35,895 nt of DNA from Microcaldota archaeon (GCA_021827995.1 JAKATK010000005.1:42881-78775), one strand, 5' to 3'; positions 23,754 through 35,826 are shown, numbered from the stretch's first letter. Numbers and translations: made by a program. The notes: a model not told the origin generated them from the sequence alone.

Positions 23754-24718
23754 GGTTGCTCGTTACGGGAGGGCTGGGCTTTATTGGCTCCAACTTTATA
23801 AGATATTGGTTTAAGAAGCACGGCAATGACACAATAATAAACCTCGATAAAGTAACCTACGCAGCCGATCCTCACAACCTGGACGGTGTCGAAGACAGAT
23901 ACGATTATGTGTTTGTAAAAGGGGATATAACAAACAAGGAAACGGTGTTTAAAGTTGCTAAAGGCACAGACGCCATAATAAACTTTGCTGCAGAGACACA
24001 TGTTGATAAGTCTATTAAAAACGCGGAAACTTTTGTCAAATCAAACGTTTTAGGCGTTTATATATTGCTTGAAGCTGCGCGAAGATACAATATTAGGTTT
24101 CATCAGGTTTCCACAGATGAAGTATACGGCGCCCTACCGCTCAATTCTCGTACTAAATTTACAGAAAACAGCAAGTATGCACCCAGAAATCCATATTCTG
24201 CGACAAAGGCAGCAGCTGACCACCTTGTAAATGCGTATTTCAATACATACAGGCTTCCTGTAACGATATCTAATTGCAGCAATAACTATGGCCCCTATCA
24301 GCATCCCGAGAAGCTAGTACCAAAGACCATAATAAACGCACTATTGAACAACCCAATACCGGTTTATGGCAATGGCGTGCAGGTAAGGGACTGGATATAT
24401 GTTACTGACCATTGCTCCGCGCTTGAGACGATATTGTTTAAAGGAGAACACGGGCAAACTTACTTAATATCCGCAAACCAGGAAAGGCATAACCTAGAAA
24501 TTGTGAATGTAATACTAAGATTTATTGGCAGAGATAATAAACTTATCAAGTTTGTAGAGGATAGGCCAGGCCATGATGCGAGATACGCAATAGACGCGAA
24601 GAAGATAAGCAAAGAACTAAGTTGGAAGCCCAAAACAAAGTTAGAAGAAGGCCTAAAGCTTACAATAAATCATTATACTGAAAACTTAGACCGCTACCTA
24701 AAAAAAGCGAGTACATGA
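23750..24718 (+). CDS. rfbB: dTDP-glucose 4,6-dehydratase
   Basis: 322-residue extended SDR enzyme RmlB, second step of the pathway, making dTDP-4-keto-6-deoxyglucose. NAD-binding GGLGFIGSN is at 7-15; STDEVYG supplies the dehydratase Asp-Glu pair; the catalytic Tyr/Lys lie in NPYSATKAAADH. NCSNNYGPYQHPEKLVP and VRDWIYVTDHCSA are RmlB-specific. It overlaps rfbD by 4 bp and rfbA by 4 bp, indicating translational coupling. Confidence 0.94.
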   Translation: MRLLVTGGLGFIGSNFIRYWFKKHGNDTIINLDKVTYAADPHNLDGVEDRYDYVFVKGDITNKETVFKVAKGTDAIINFAAETHVDKSIKNAETFVKSNVLGVYILLEAARRYNIRFHQVSTDEVYGALPLNSRTKFTENSKYAPRNPYSATKAAADHLVNAYFNTYRLPVTISNCSNNYGPYQHPEKLVPKTIINALLNNPIPVYGNGVQVRDWIYVTDHCSALETILFKGEHGQTYLISANQERHNLEIVNVILRFIGRDNKLIKFVEDRPGHDARYAIDAKKISKELSWKPKTKLEEGLKLTINHYTENLDRYLKKAST

Positions 24719-25440
24719 ACAAAAAAATAGAAGGTATAATACTGGCCGGAGGTACGGGCTCTAGACTTTATCCGCTTACAAGGGTTACTAATAAGCACCT
24801 TTTGCCAGTGTACAACAAGCTTATGATATTTTATCCCTTGGAAACATTGAAAACCCTCGGTATAAAAGACATCTGCATAGTCAGCGGTGGGGAGCATATC
24901 GCTGATTTTATCCGATTGCTTGGTAGCGGATCAGAATTTGGAGTGAAATTTACTTACAAAGTTCAAGATGAGCCAAAAGGCATAGCTCACGCGCTGCTGC
25001 AGGCAGAAGGGCTTGTAAAAAACGACGAGAAGGTTGTAGCCGTACTTGGTGACAATATCTTCGAGAAAGTGGAAGCACCGTCCGAGGCATTTTCAGATAA
25101 CAACGCATATATTTATATAAAGGAGGTCGAAGATCCCGAAAGATTCGGCGTAGTTAGATTCAATAAAAAAAATGAAATAATTGGCATAACGGAAAAACCG
25201 AAGGAACCACCTTCAAAGTTCGCAGTTACTGGAATGTATATTTATCCGAACGATGTTTTTGGATTTATCAAGACGCTTAAGCCAAGCCAACGGGGCGAGC
25301 TAGAAATAACAGATGTAAACAATTGGTACTTGAAGCAAGGAAGGTTGAAAGCAATAACGATAGATGGATTCTGGTCAGATGCCGGAACATTCGAATCACT
25401 GTTGAATGCGACCTTGTTTGCGGCGAAAAACAAAGCATAG
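24715..25440 (+). CDS. rfbA: Glucose-1-phosphate thymidylyltransferase (short form)
   Basis: 241-residue nucleotidyltransferase, first step of the pathway (Glc-1-P + dTTP to dTDP-glucose). The pyrophosphorylase signature LAGGTGSRLYPLTRVTNKHLLPVYNK is at 10-35. Metal-binding LGDNIFE and the sugar-contact EKPKEPPSKFAVTGMYIY follow. It lacks the ~50-residue C-terminal extension of classical RmlA, as is common for archaeal short-form enzymes. It is the last gene of rfbDBA; a T-rich stretch follows about 60 bp later. Confidence 0.92.
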   Translation: MNKKIEGIILAGGTGSRLYPLTRVTNKHLLPVYNKLMIFYPLETLKTLGIKDICIVSGGEHIADFIRLLGSGSEFGVKFTYKVQDEPKGIAHALLQAEGLVKNDEKVVAVLGDNIFEKVEAPSEAFSDNNAYIYIKEVEDPERFGVVRFNKKNEIIGITEKPKEPPSKFAVTGMYIYPNDVFGFIKTLKPSQRGELEITDVNNWYLKQGRLKAITIDGFWSDAGTFESLLNATLFAAKNKA

Positions 25441-25556
25441 TTTTATGGTTACCCCTTACACTAATGCGTGCTTCTACCGCAAAGAGTTTCACACATTTGC
25501 TTTTCTCTTTATATCTGTTGCGCCGCGATGTATAAGTTAATGGCCATAAAAGCGGC

Positions 25557-25700
25557 TGTCTAAATATTTTCTCACGCATATGTTCGCAGTGAGTTTAAAT
25601 GGCAAAGAAGGGCGGAAAGAAGAAAATGGTAAAAGCCAAGAGCAAGCATAGATAAAAAGTGCTTCTTTGGTTTCCTACAATTTTGCCACTCTTTTCTTTT
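25557..25700 (+). repeat. Right copy of the ~140-bp direct repeat bracketing the glycan island
   Basis: Same order as the left copy: TATA-like CTAAATATTTTCTC, AGTGAGTT, 18-codon ORF, stem around the stop, then a T-rich tail. It lies between rfbA and srp54, where AT-rich island sequence gives way to GC-rich core genes. Two copies in the same direction could recombine and delete or exchange the 9.4 kb between them. Confidence 0.8.
25599..25655 (+). CDS. 18-residue basic microprotein, copy 2
   Basis: ATG to TAA gives MAKKGGKKKMVKAKSKHR. Compared with copy 1, positions 7, 10 and 14 differ (Ser/Lys, Arg/Met, Arg/Lys), three more codons change synonymously, and both start and stop are kept. The TATA-like CTAAATATTTT (about 25559-25569) lies 30-40 bp upstream, and the strong T-run at 25690-25712 lies 35 bp downstream. 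The cassette therefore looks like a complete, independently transcribed unit. Function unknown; see copy 1. Confidence 0.5.
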   Translation: MAKKGGKKKMVKAKSKHR

Positions 25701-25712
25701 TTTATTTTTTTT
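25690..25712 (+). terminator. T-rich terminator after microprotein copy 2
   Basis: Nearly all T (CTTTTCTTTTTTTATTTTTT and two more T). Archaeal RNA polymerase stops at such T-runs without needing a hairpin. It would end both the microprotein transcript and any read-through from rfbDBA. Confidence 0.65.
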
Positions 25713-25812
25713 GGATACGCTATGCGTCGCTGATATGCACTGCGATGCCGCGGCACTTTTGCATTGCACCACATTATTATAGCTGCGTTACAAATCCGAA
25801 ACGGTGTAGGCA

Positions 25813-27108
25813 ATGGACCTAGGTGAAGGCCTTAGAAAGGCCATCGCCAAGCTTAAGCGCGCAGTAATTATAGACGCTAAGACGATAAGGGAGTTCAACA
25901 ACGAACTGCAGCGCACGCTCCTCGGCGCCGATGTGGAGGTCGAGCTCGTACTGCAGTTCACAAAGGGGATAGAGGAGAAGGCGCTGAAGAGCACGCTGCC
26001 GAAGGGCGTGGCGCCTACCGACTACATAACGAACATAGTGTACGACGGTCTGGTCAAGCTGATGGGCTCGTCCTACGAACCGCAGTTGAAGAAGCAACGC
26101 ATACTGCTAATGGGCCTTTACGGATCCGGCAAGACTACATCGGCTGCCAAGCTGGCGAAGTTTTACAGGGACCGCGGTCTGAGCGCCGCGCTGATATGCT
26201 GCGATGTTACCAGGCCAGCAGCATACGAGCAATTGGAGACGCTAGCGAAGCAGGCGAACGTCGACTTTTTCGGCGTTAAGGGCGGTAAGGATGCTGCAGC
26301 GATAGCGGCCGAGGGGCTACGCAAGCTTAAGGACAGGCAGGTCATAATATGTGATACCAGCGGCAGGAACGCGCTCGACTCCGACCTAATAAAGGAGCTG
26401 CGTGGCGTCGACTCGTCGTTCAAGCCGGACGAGCGCGTTCTTGTGGTCAGCGCAGATACCGGCCAGATAGCCGGCAAGCAGGCGACGGAGTTCAACAAGG
26501 CGGTCGGGGTTTCGGGCGTCGTGGTCACGAAGATGGACGGATCCGGCAAGGGCGGCGGCGCGCTCAGCGCGACCAACGCTGCCAAGGCGAGGATAATGTT
26601 CATTGGGCTCGGCGAGAAGCTTGGTGACATGGAGCCTTATGACGCTGACAAATTTATAGGCAGCCTGCTTGGCATACCGGACATCGCGTCGCTGGTCAAT
26701 CGTGTCGAGACCGCGGTGCGCGATGCCGGCGTTACCGCTGAGGAGCTCGGCGAGGGCGATCTCAACCTGGAGACGTTCTACGCGCAGCTCAGGGCGATGA
26801 ACAAGATGGGGCCGCTGAAGAACCTCTTCGGAATGCTGGGCGCACCAGACGTGCCGAAGGAAATGGTTGAGAAGGGCGAGGACAAACTGAACAGGTACAA
26901 GGTCATAATATCATCGATGACTAGGGAAGAGAGAGCCAACGAGAAGCTGCTGCACGATCCAAGCAGGGTCAGGCGCATAGCTGGGGGCAGCGGCACCGGT
27001 GAAAAGGATGTGAGGGAGCTGGTCTCTGACTTCAACAAGATGAAGAAGATGTTCAATGCCATGAAGAACGACCGCAGCCTGAAGAAGAGGTTCGCCGGCC
27101 TTACGTGA
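25813..27108 (+). CDS. srp54: Signal recognition particle GTPase SRP54
   Basis: 431-residue SRP54: helical N domain, GTPase domain with G1 GLYGSGKTTS (101-110), DVTRPAAYEQL, G3 CDTSGR, and G4 TKMDGSGKGGGAL. A methionine-rich M domain follows (about 300-431: FYAQLRAMNKMGPLKNLFGMLG, ISSMTREERAN, then SRVRRIAGGSG, which binds SRP RNA). It directs ribosomes with signal sequences to the membrane. The G3 loop reads DTSGR where DTAGR is the usual form. An ATTATTATAG element near 25771-25781 is a likely TATA box about 35 bp before the ATG. Confidence 0.95.
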   Translation: MDLGEGLRKAIAKLKRAVIIDAKTIREFNNELQRTLLGADVEVELVLQFTKGIEEKALKSTLPKGVAPTDYITNIVYDGLVKLMGSSYEPQLKKQRILLMGLYGSGKTTSAAKLAKFYRDRGLSAALICCDVTRPAAYEQLETLAKQANVDFFGVKGGKDAAAIAAEGLRKLKDRQVIICDTSGRNALDSDLIKELRGVDSSFKPDERVLVVSADTGQIAGKQATEFNKAVGVSGVVVTKMDGSGKGGGALSATNAAKARIMFIGLGEKLGDMEPYDADKFIGSLLGIPDIASLVNRVETAVRDAGVTAEELGEGDLNLETFYAQLRAMNKMGPLKNLFGMLGAPDVPKEMVEKGEDKLNRYKVIISSMTREERANEKLLHDPSRVRRIAGGSGTGEKDVRELVSDFNKMKKMFNAMKNDRSLKKRFAGLT

Positions 27109-27337
27109 AGACAATTACGCGGACTGCACAGATTGTTTTAAATGGTCAGCGGGCTATCTGTATATCGGCTATACCACATCGGCAGATCCTGCGCGCGCTA
27201 AAAAGCTCGTTCGATTGCATGGCCACATTGTAGTGAAGTAAATTTGTTTTTTATGCTTGTATTTATTTCTTTCTAAGCAAACTAAATGCCTGGACGGTGT
27301 TTGCGCTAGCCGGTGTGCGCGACTCCTGGTTGATTGT

Positions 27338-27559
27338 TTGCCACCATCCTATGAGCCCATACCTGTCCATGAATTGCTGAGCGAGAGCGAGACTGCGAAG
27401 GTAGCCAAGAAGTTCGGCATCTCACTGGACAAGTTCCCGAAGATTAACGAGGGCGATCCACAGGCAAAGAAGATCGGGGCAAAGGCTGGTCAACTGGTCG
27501 CGATACACAGGGAAGATCCCACTGGCAAGTACACGTATTACAGGTACGTTGTCAGGTAG
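27338..27559 (+). CDS. rpoH: RNA polymerase subunit H
   Basis: Archaeal RpoH (eukaryotic Rpb5 C-terminal domain), about 73 residues. The family pattern is IPVHELLSESETAKVAKKFGISLDKFPKI, then DPQAKKIGAKAGQLVAIHREDPTGKYTYYRYVV. No ATG lies in the right place in frame. The TTG at 27338, just before PPSYEPIPVHE, gives the usual length; the frame is open further upstream (to 27257), but those Cys-rich residues are unlike the family. First gene of the polymerase operon. The upstream gap (27109-27337) holds only A/T-rich promoter-like sequence (near 27243-27275). Confidence 0.88.
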   Translation: MPPSYEPIPVHELLSESETAKVAKKFGISLDKFPKINEGDPQAKKIGAKAGQLVAIHREDPTGKYTYYRYVVR

Positions 27560-27631
27560 GGGCTAGATCTGTCCGGTGATTGCATAGCAAAGGGTCACGA
27601 GATTTTCGAATCGTATCTTGAGTCTACGTCC

Positions 27632-29053
27632 ATGGTACAGCAGCAGATGGACAGCTACAACCGCTTTGTCTCTATGGGCATACAGAAGGTCATAGAGGGC
27701 CAGAGCATGGTTGAACCGGAGGTAAACAACTTCGCCATAAGGTTCCGTAGTTTCAGGCTGGAGAAGCCGGCCGTTATAGAGGCTGATAGCTCGACCAGGC
27801 AAATAATGCCTAACGAGGCGCTTGCAAGGAACCTGACCTACGCGGCACCGATGTACATATCATACGCACCGATAGTGAGCGGCATAGAGAAGACCGACGC
27901 CGTAGACGAGGCCTTCATCTGCGAGCTGCCGGTCATGGTAAAGAGCGAATTGTGTTACACCAGGAACATGACCAGGGAGCAACTCATCGCAAACGGTGAG
28001 GATCCGGACGACCCCGGCGGTTACTTCATAATAAAGGGCACCGAGAGGGTACTCGTCGGCGTGGAGGATCTTGCGCCCAACAGGATAATATGCACGAGGG
28101 AGAAGAACAGGAACGTGGTGAGCAAGGTATTCTCCACAACGCTCAACTTCAGGGCCAGGTGCAGCGTGACTAGGGACGACTACGGCATCTACACTGTGCT
28201 CTTCCCAACGCTGTCCAAGGGCATAGACCTCATGCTGATACTCAGGGCCCTGGGCTTACAGATGAAGGAGGCGCTCGACTACCCGGCCAGCAAGGACGTG
28301 AGGAACGACTTCCTGCTCAACTCTGAGTTAAGCAAGGCAAAGGACCTGACCCCTGCAGAGTCGATTGCCGAGCTGGGCCGCATGTCGGCACCGAACCAGG
28401 CCAAGTCGTACCAGGAGAAGAGGGCAGAGACCCAGCTAGACTCGTACATACTGCCTCACCTTGGCACCGGACTGGACGCCAGGAAGGAAAAGGCGATTTA
28501 TCTGCTGCGCATGGCGGAGCGTGCATCGCTGGTCGCTTACAACAGGGCCAGACCGGACGACAAGGACCACTACGCTAACAAGAGGGTCAAGCTGGCAGGC
28601 GACCTGATGGAAGAGCTCTTCAACAACGCCTTCAAGTTCTTCATCAAGGACCTAAAGTACCACATAGAGCGCACCACCGCTAGGGGCAGGAAGCTGACTG
28701 TCAGGACGAACATAAACCCGGACACGCTGACTGAGAAGATCCTCTATGCAATGGGTACCGGCTCGTGGCCTGCAGGCCAGACCGGCGTATCGCAGGTGCT
28801 CGACAGGACCAACATGATGAGCTCTATAGCCCACCTGCGCAGGCTGAAGTCGCCGCTGGCGAAGAAGCATCCGCACTTCAAGGCGAGGGACGTGCACGGC
28901 ACCCACGTTGGCAAGCTGTGCCCGAGCGAGACCCCTGAGGGCGTCGAGGTCGGCCTGACCAGGTACCTGGCCATAATGGCAAAGGTGACTGTCGGCGCGG
29001 ACACGAACATGTTAGAGTCGAGGCTCAAGGAACTGAAGATGGTGAAGCAGTAG
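27632..29053 (+). CDS. rpoB2: RNA polymerase subunit B'' (N-terminal half of RpoB)
   Basis: N-terminal part of the second-largest polymerase subunit: protrusion, lobe and fork (QQMDSYNRFV, GGYFIIKGTERVLVGVEDLAPN, GRKLTVRTNINPDTLTEKILYAMGTGSW, SSIAHLRRLKSP, and the fork LCPSETPEGVEVGL). It ends before the hybrid-binding domain, as in archaea with a split rpoB. The first ATG (27632) leaves out residues in the same frame (HEIFESYLESTS) that align with the family N-terminus. Translation may begin at a non-standard codon upstream, for example CTG at 27569; no ATG, GTG or TTG exists there. Confidence 0.92.
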   Translation: MVQQQMDSYNRFVSMGIQKVIEGQSMVEPEVNNFAIRFRSFRLEKPAVIEADSSTRQIMPNEALARNLTYAAPMYISYAPIVSGIEKTDAVDEAFICELPVMVKSELCYTRNMTREQLIANGEDPDDPGGYFIIKGTERVLVGVEDLAPNRIICTREKNRNVVSKVFSTTLNFRARCSVTRDDYGIYTVLFPTLSKGIDLMLILRALGLQMKEALDYPASKDVRNDFLLNSELSKAKDLTPAESIAELGRMSAPNQAKSYQEKRAETQLDSYILPHLGTGLDARKEKAIYLLRMAERASLVAYNRARPDDKDHYANKRVKLAGDLMEELFNNAFKFFIKDLKYHIERTTARGRKLTVRTNINPDTLTEKILYAMGTGSWPAGQTGVSQVLDRTNMMSSIAHLRRLKSPLAKKHPHFKARDVHGTHVGKLCPSETPEGVEVGLTRYLAIMAKVTVGADTNMLESRLKELKMVKQ

Positions 29054-29061
29054 GTGGTCCC

Positions 29062-30891
29062 ATGGTAGAGAACGAAAGCAGATGCAATGTCTTCCTTAGC
29101 GGCAAGTACATAGGCTACGTAGAGGACGGGGCCAAGTTCGCAGAAGAGATACGGCGCAACCGCAGGCTAGGCGCAGTTTCTGGCGAGATAAACGTGGCGT
29201 ACAACAAGAAGCTTAACGAGGTCATGATAAACGCGGATCGCGGCAGGGTCAGGCGCCCATACATAGTGGTAGAGGAAGGCGTTAGCAAGTTCACGGACGA
29301 CCTGAAGGAGCGGCTGGCCAGGCGCGAGATCGACTTCAACTACCTACTCAGGCGCGGCGTGGTCGAGTATCTCGATGCCGAGGAGGAGGAGAACATCGTT
29401 GCCGCGCTCAGGCCTGAGGACATCACCAGGGAGACTACACACCTCGAGATAGACCCCGCGGCGCTCTTCGGAGCAACATTCAACGTGAGCGTGTATCCGG
29501 AACACAATTCGGTGGGCAGGCACGCGATATCGGCCAACTTCATAAAGCAAAGCCAGGGCCTATACGCGACGAACTTCAACAGCAGGTACGATGCGAGGGC
29601 ATTCCTGTTATACTATCCGCAGACACCGATAGTGGACAGCGTCGCATACAGGAAGCTCAGACTTGGGCAGCACGCCAGCGGCCAGAACTTCGTCGTAGCC
29701 GTGTCGACTTACTATGGTTACAACATGAAGGACGCGCTGGTTATAAACAAGGCGGCGGTGGACCGCGGCCTCGGCAGGAGCGTCTTTTACAGGGTCTACA
29801 CCGACGAAGAGCGCAGATACCCGGGCGGCCAGCAGGACCGCTTCAGGATACCTGCACCGACGACCGAAGGCTACCTCGGCGAACACGCTTATTCAAAACT
29901 TAGCGACGACGGCGTCATAGAGGCTGAGACGCCAGTGATTGAGAATGACGTTCTGATAGGCAAGACATCGCCCCCTAGGTTCCTGGAGGAGCAGACGAGC
30001 TTCGGCGTCGTAGAGGAGCGCAACAGGGACAGCTCTACCACGCTCAGAGCAGGCGAGGAGGGCGTCGTAGACAGCGTGATGCTCACCGAGACGACCGGGG
30101 CGACCAAGTTGGTCAAGGCCAGGGTCAGGAGCATAAAGGTACCAGAGGTCGGCGACAAGTTCGCCAGCAGGCACGGACAGAAGGGTGTGGTGGCACTCAT
30201 AGTAAACCAGGAGGACATGCCGTTCACTAAGGACGGCATAGTGCCAGACCTGCTTCTCAACCCGCACAGCCTTCCTGGAAGAATGACATTCGGGCATATG
30301 ATAGAGACCATAGCTGGCAAGGCTGGAGCGCTGAGCGGCCAGCACTTCGACGGTACGGCCTTCTCAGATACAGGCAAGAACCGCGTCGACGCTTATGGTT
30401 CCATACTGGAGCACTACGGCTTTGACAAGTTCGGCGACGAGGCGATGTACGACGGCAGGACCGGCAGGCAGTTCAACGCCAATATATTCACTGGGGTGGT
30501 CTACTTCAACAGGCTGTGGCACATGGTCAGCCTCAAGCTGCAGGTCAGGAGCAGGGGGCCTGTGCAGATACTCACGCACCAGCCAACTGAGGGCAAGCCG
30601 AGGCGCGGAGGCCTGAAGTTCGGCGAGATGGAACGCGACGCGCTTGTAGGTCACGGGGCAAGCCTATTGCTTAAGGATCGCATGCTGGAGCAGAGCGACA
30701 AGGCCGATATCTGGGTGTGCAAGAACTGCGGAGACATAGGTTACCTGGACCACCTGAAGAACGTCCCGGTGTGCATGAGCTGCGGCGGCAACAACCTGGA
30801 ACGCGTGGAGATAAGCTACGCATTCAAGCTGCTGCTCGACGAGATAAAGTCGCTGCACATACTGCCCAAGATAAGGCTTAAGAGTGAGTGA
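29062..30891 (+). CDS. rpoB1: RNA polymerase subunit B' (C-terminal half of RpoB)
   Basis: 609 residues completing the second-largest subunit: external and hybrid-binding domains (YNMKDALVINKAAVDRGLGRSVFYR, VGDKFASRHGQKGVVALIVNQEDMPF, the PDLLLNPHSLPGRMTFGHMIE stretch) and the wall and anchor (KPRRGGLKFGEMERDALVGHGAS). The zinc-binding clamp is CKNCGDIGYLDHLKNVPVCMSCGG. It starts 8 bp after B''. The split lies at the usual archaeal position, after the fork. Confidence 0.94.
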   Translation: MVENESRCNVFLSGKYIGYVEDGAKFAEEIRRNRRLGAVSGEINVAYNKKLNEVMINADRGRVRRPYIVVEEGVSKFTDDLKERLARREIDFNYLLRRGVVEYLDAEEEENIVAALRPEDITRETTHLEIDPAALFGATFNVSVYPEHNSVGRHAISANFIKQSQGLYATNFNSRYDARAFLLYYPQTPIVDSVAYRKLRLGQHASGQNFVVAVSTYYGYNMKDALVINKAAVDRGLGRSVFYRVYTDEERRYPGGQQDRFRIPAPTTEGYLGEHAYSKLSDDGVIEAETPVIENDVLIGKTSPPRFLEEQTSFGVVEERNRDSSTTLRAGEEGVVDSVMLTETTGATKLVKARVRSIKVPEVGDKFASRHGQKGVVALIVNQEDMPFTKDGIVPDLLLNPHSLPGRMTFGHMIETIAGKAGALSGQHFDGTAFSDTGKNRVDAYGSILEHYGFDKFGDEAMYDGRTGRQFNANIFTGVVYFNRLWHMVSLKLQVRSRGPVQILTHQPTEGKPRRGGLKFGEMERDALVGHGASLLLKDRMLEQSDKADIWVCKNCGDIGYLDHLKNVPVCMSCGGNNLERVEISYAFKLLLDEIKSLHILPKIRLKSE

Positions 30892-30895
30892 TGTT

Positions 30896-34512
<3,617 letters not shown>

Positions 34513-34550
34513 TCTTTTAGCAGTTACTGAGAAACAATTCCGGTGTTGCG

Positions 34551-34772
34551 ATGCAGGAAAGGCCGTTCGACTTACTCAACAAGGCCATAGGGCAGCAGGT
34601 GCTCGTCAGGCTCAAGAACAACGTCGGCATACGCGGCAGGCTCACGGCATTCGACGCCCACATGAACATAGTGCTCGAGGGCGCGGAGGAGCTGGACGGC
34701 GGCGAGCTGAAGGCCAAGCTCGGGACGATACTGCTCAGGGGCGGCAACATACTGTTCGTGTCGCCTGCATGA
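34551..34772 (+). CDS. Archaeal Sm-like protein (SmAP/LSm)
   Basis: 73 residues spanning the two Sm motifs: Sm1 RPFDLLNKAIGQQVLVRLKNNVGIRGRLTAFDAHMNIVLEGAEEL, and Sm2 LGTILLRGGNILFVSPA, where RGGN replaces the usual RG-D/N. Family members form heptameric rings that bind U-rich RNA and take part in RNA processing. It starts 38 bp after rpoA'' and ends 9 bp before tRNA-Ala, so it may share a transcript with either. Confidence 0.92.
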   Translation: MQERPFDLLNKAIGQQVLVRLKNNVGIRGRLTAFDAHMNIVLEGAEELDGGELKAKLGTILLRGGNILFVSPA

Positions 34773-34781
34773 TGCATGCAC

Positions 34782-34853
34782 GGGCTCCTGGCGCAACGGT
34801 AGCGCGTCCGCATGGCATGCGGGAGGTTGCGGGTTCAAATCCCGCGGAGTCCA
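34782..34853 (+). tRNA. tRNA-Ala (anticodon GGC)
   Basis: 72 nt, no intron. The acceptor GGGCTCC/GGAGTCC includes the G3-U70 pair that marks tRNA-Ala. The D-arm is GCGC...GCGC, the anticodon arm TCCGC-ATGGCAT-GCGGG (anticodon GGC), and the T-arm GCGGG-TTCAAAT-CCCGC. Discriminator A is at 34853 and CCA is not encoded. The following recombinase frame is open from within this gene, which makes the 3' half a probable att site. Confidence 0.95.
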
Positions 34854-35826
34854 AAATTTTTCCGGACAAAAATTACGGCGGCAAATCCGCAAAGCGGGTC
34901 TGGGTGCGATTGCGGGGGGTCGCCGCAAGCTTCAAAAGCCTTAGCGTGCGGTTCCGGGACGGAATCCGCATACGAGGCATTAAAAGACCAGCTCGAAGCA
35001 CAGCTCCCTTATCTGCCGAAGCACGACCTCGTTGAGCTTCGCACGATGATGGTCTCGCAGTTCAAGAAACGCTTCAAGAAGAGCCACATGCCGAAATACG
35101 GCTCGCTAAACAAGGGTTTCGACGAACGAGAGATTGCTGCTTTCTTCCGGGTCGTAGACAATCCCAAGTTCCATCTCCTTTTTTCATACCGGGCGCAGCT
35201 CGGCCTGCGCATAGGCGAGGTCGTCAGGACGAACATAAAGGACGTAAAGTTAGAGAGCAGGGAGCTGGTGGTCAGGACAGAGAAGGCCATGACTCTAGAT
35301 GCCTTGCTTATTCCTGCTCCGCTCTTCAAGGAGACGCTCGATTACATAGAGACGGACAGCGGTTCCATAGGAGAAGGCGCAGGGCTTCCTTTTCTTCAAG
35401 GAAAAAGGCAAGAGCAGGACAGCAGAGCCGTATCTGGATCAGAACTACGTACGCAACGCTTTTAGGGAGTACGTCCGCAAGGCGAACCTCGACGAGGTCT
35501 ACGACCAGAGCGACGAGTCCAGGCCCGGCCGCGTGCCAAGGAGGCTGCACAGGTTCACCACGCACAGCCTACGCCACTACGCAATAACGCGCTTCGCGGA
35601 GCAGGCCAACGGCAACGTCTTCCTGACGAGCAAGTTCGCCAGGCACATCAAACCGGATGTCACGATGACGTACATAAACACAAACAAGAAGCAGCTCTAT
35701 GAGAACATAGACGGCGCCTTTTCCGTCAGCCGGGCCGTGTCCCTAAAGGCAAAGGTCATTCACTCGCCTTATAGCCTTCCGCTAATCTTTCTGGACAAAA
35801 GTTACTTGGTTCTTTCGCAACAATAA
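34812..35826 (+). pseudogene. Tyrosine recombinase (SSV-type int(C) remnant), frameshifted
   Basis: The frame is open from inside tRNA-Ala (ATG at 34812) and becomes integrase-like from about 34965 (EALKDQLEAQLPYLPKHDLVELR). The box-I Arg is in FSYRAQLGLRIGEVVR. Between about 35350 and 35390 the frame changes: it resumes one phase over as GFLFFKEKGKSRTAEPYLDQNYVRNAFREYV. This continues to the HxxR motif THSLRHYAITRF and the tyrosine nucleophile region FARHIKPDVTMTYINTN, ending at 35826. All catalytic motifs survive in two phases. An int fragment running away from a tRNA whose 3' half it overlaps is what SSV-type integration leaves. One sequencing error would also explain the frameshift. Confidence 0.8.

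Noticed and set aside
27257-27337. N-terminal extension of RpoH from the ATG at 27257
   Set aside because: The extra 27 residues are Cys-rich and unlike RpoH, which normally begins just before the PVHELLSE-type motif; the TTG at 27338 fits family length.
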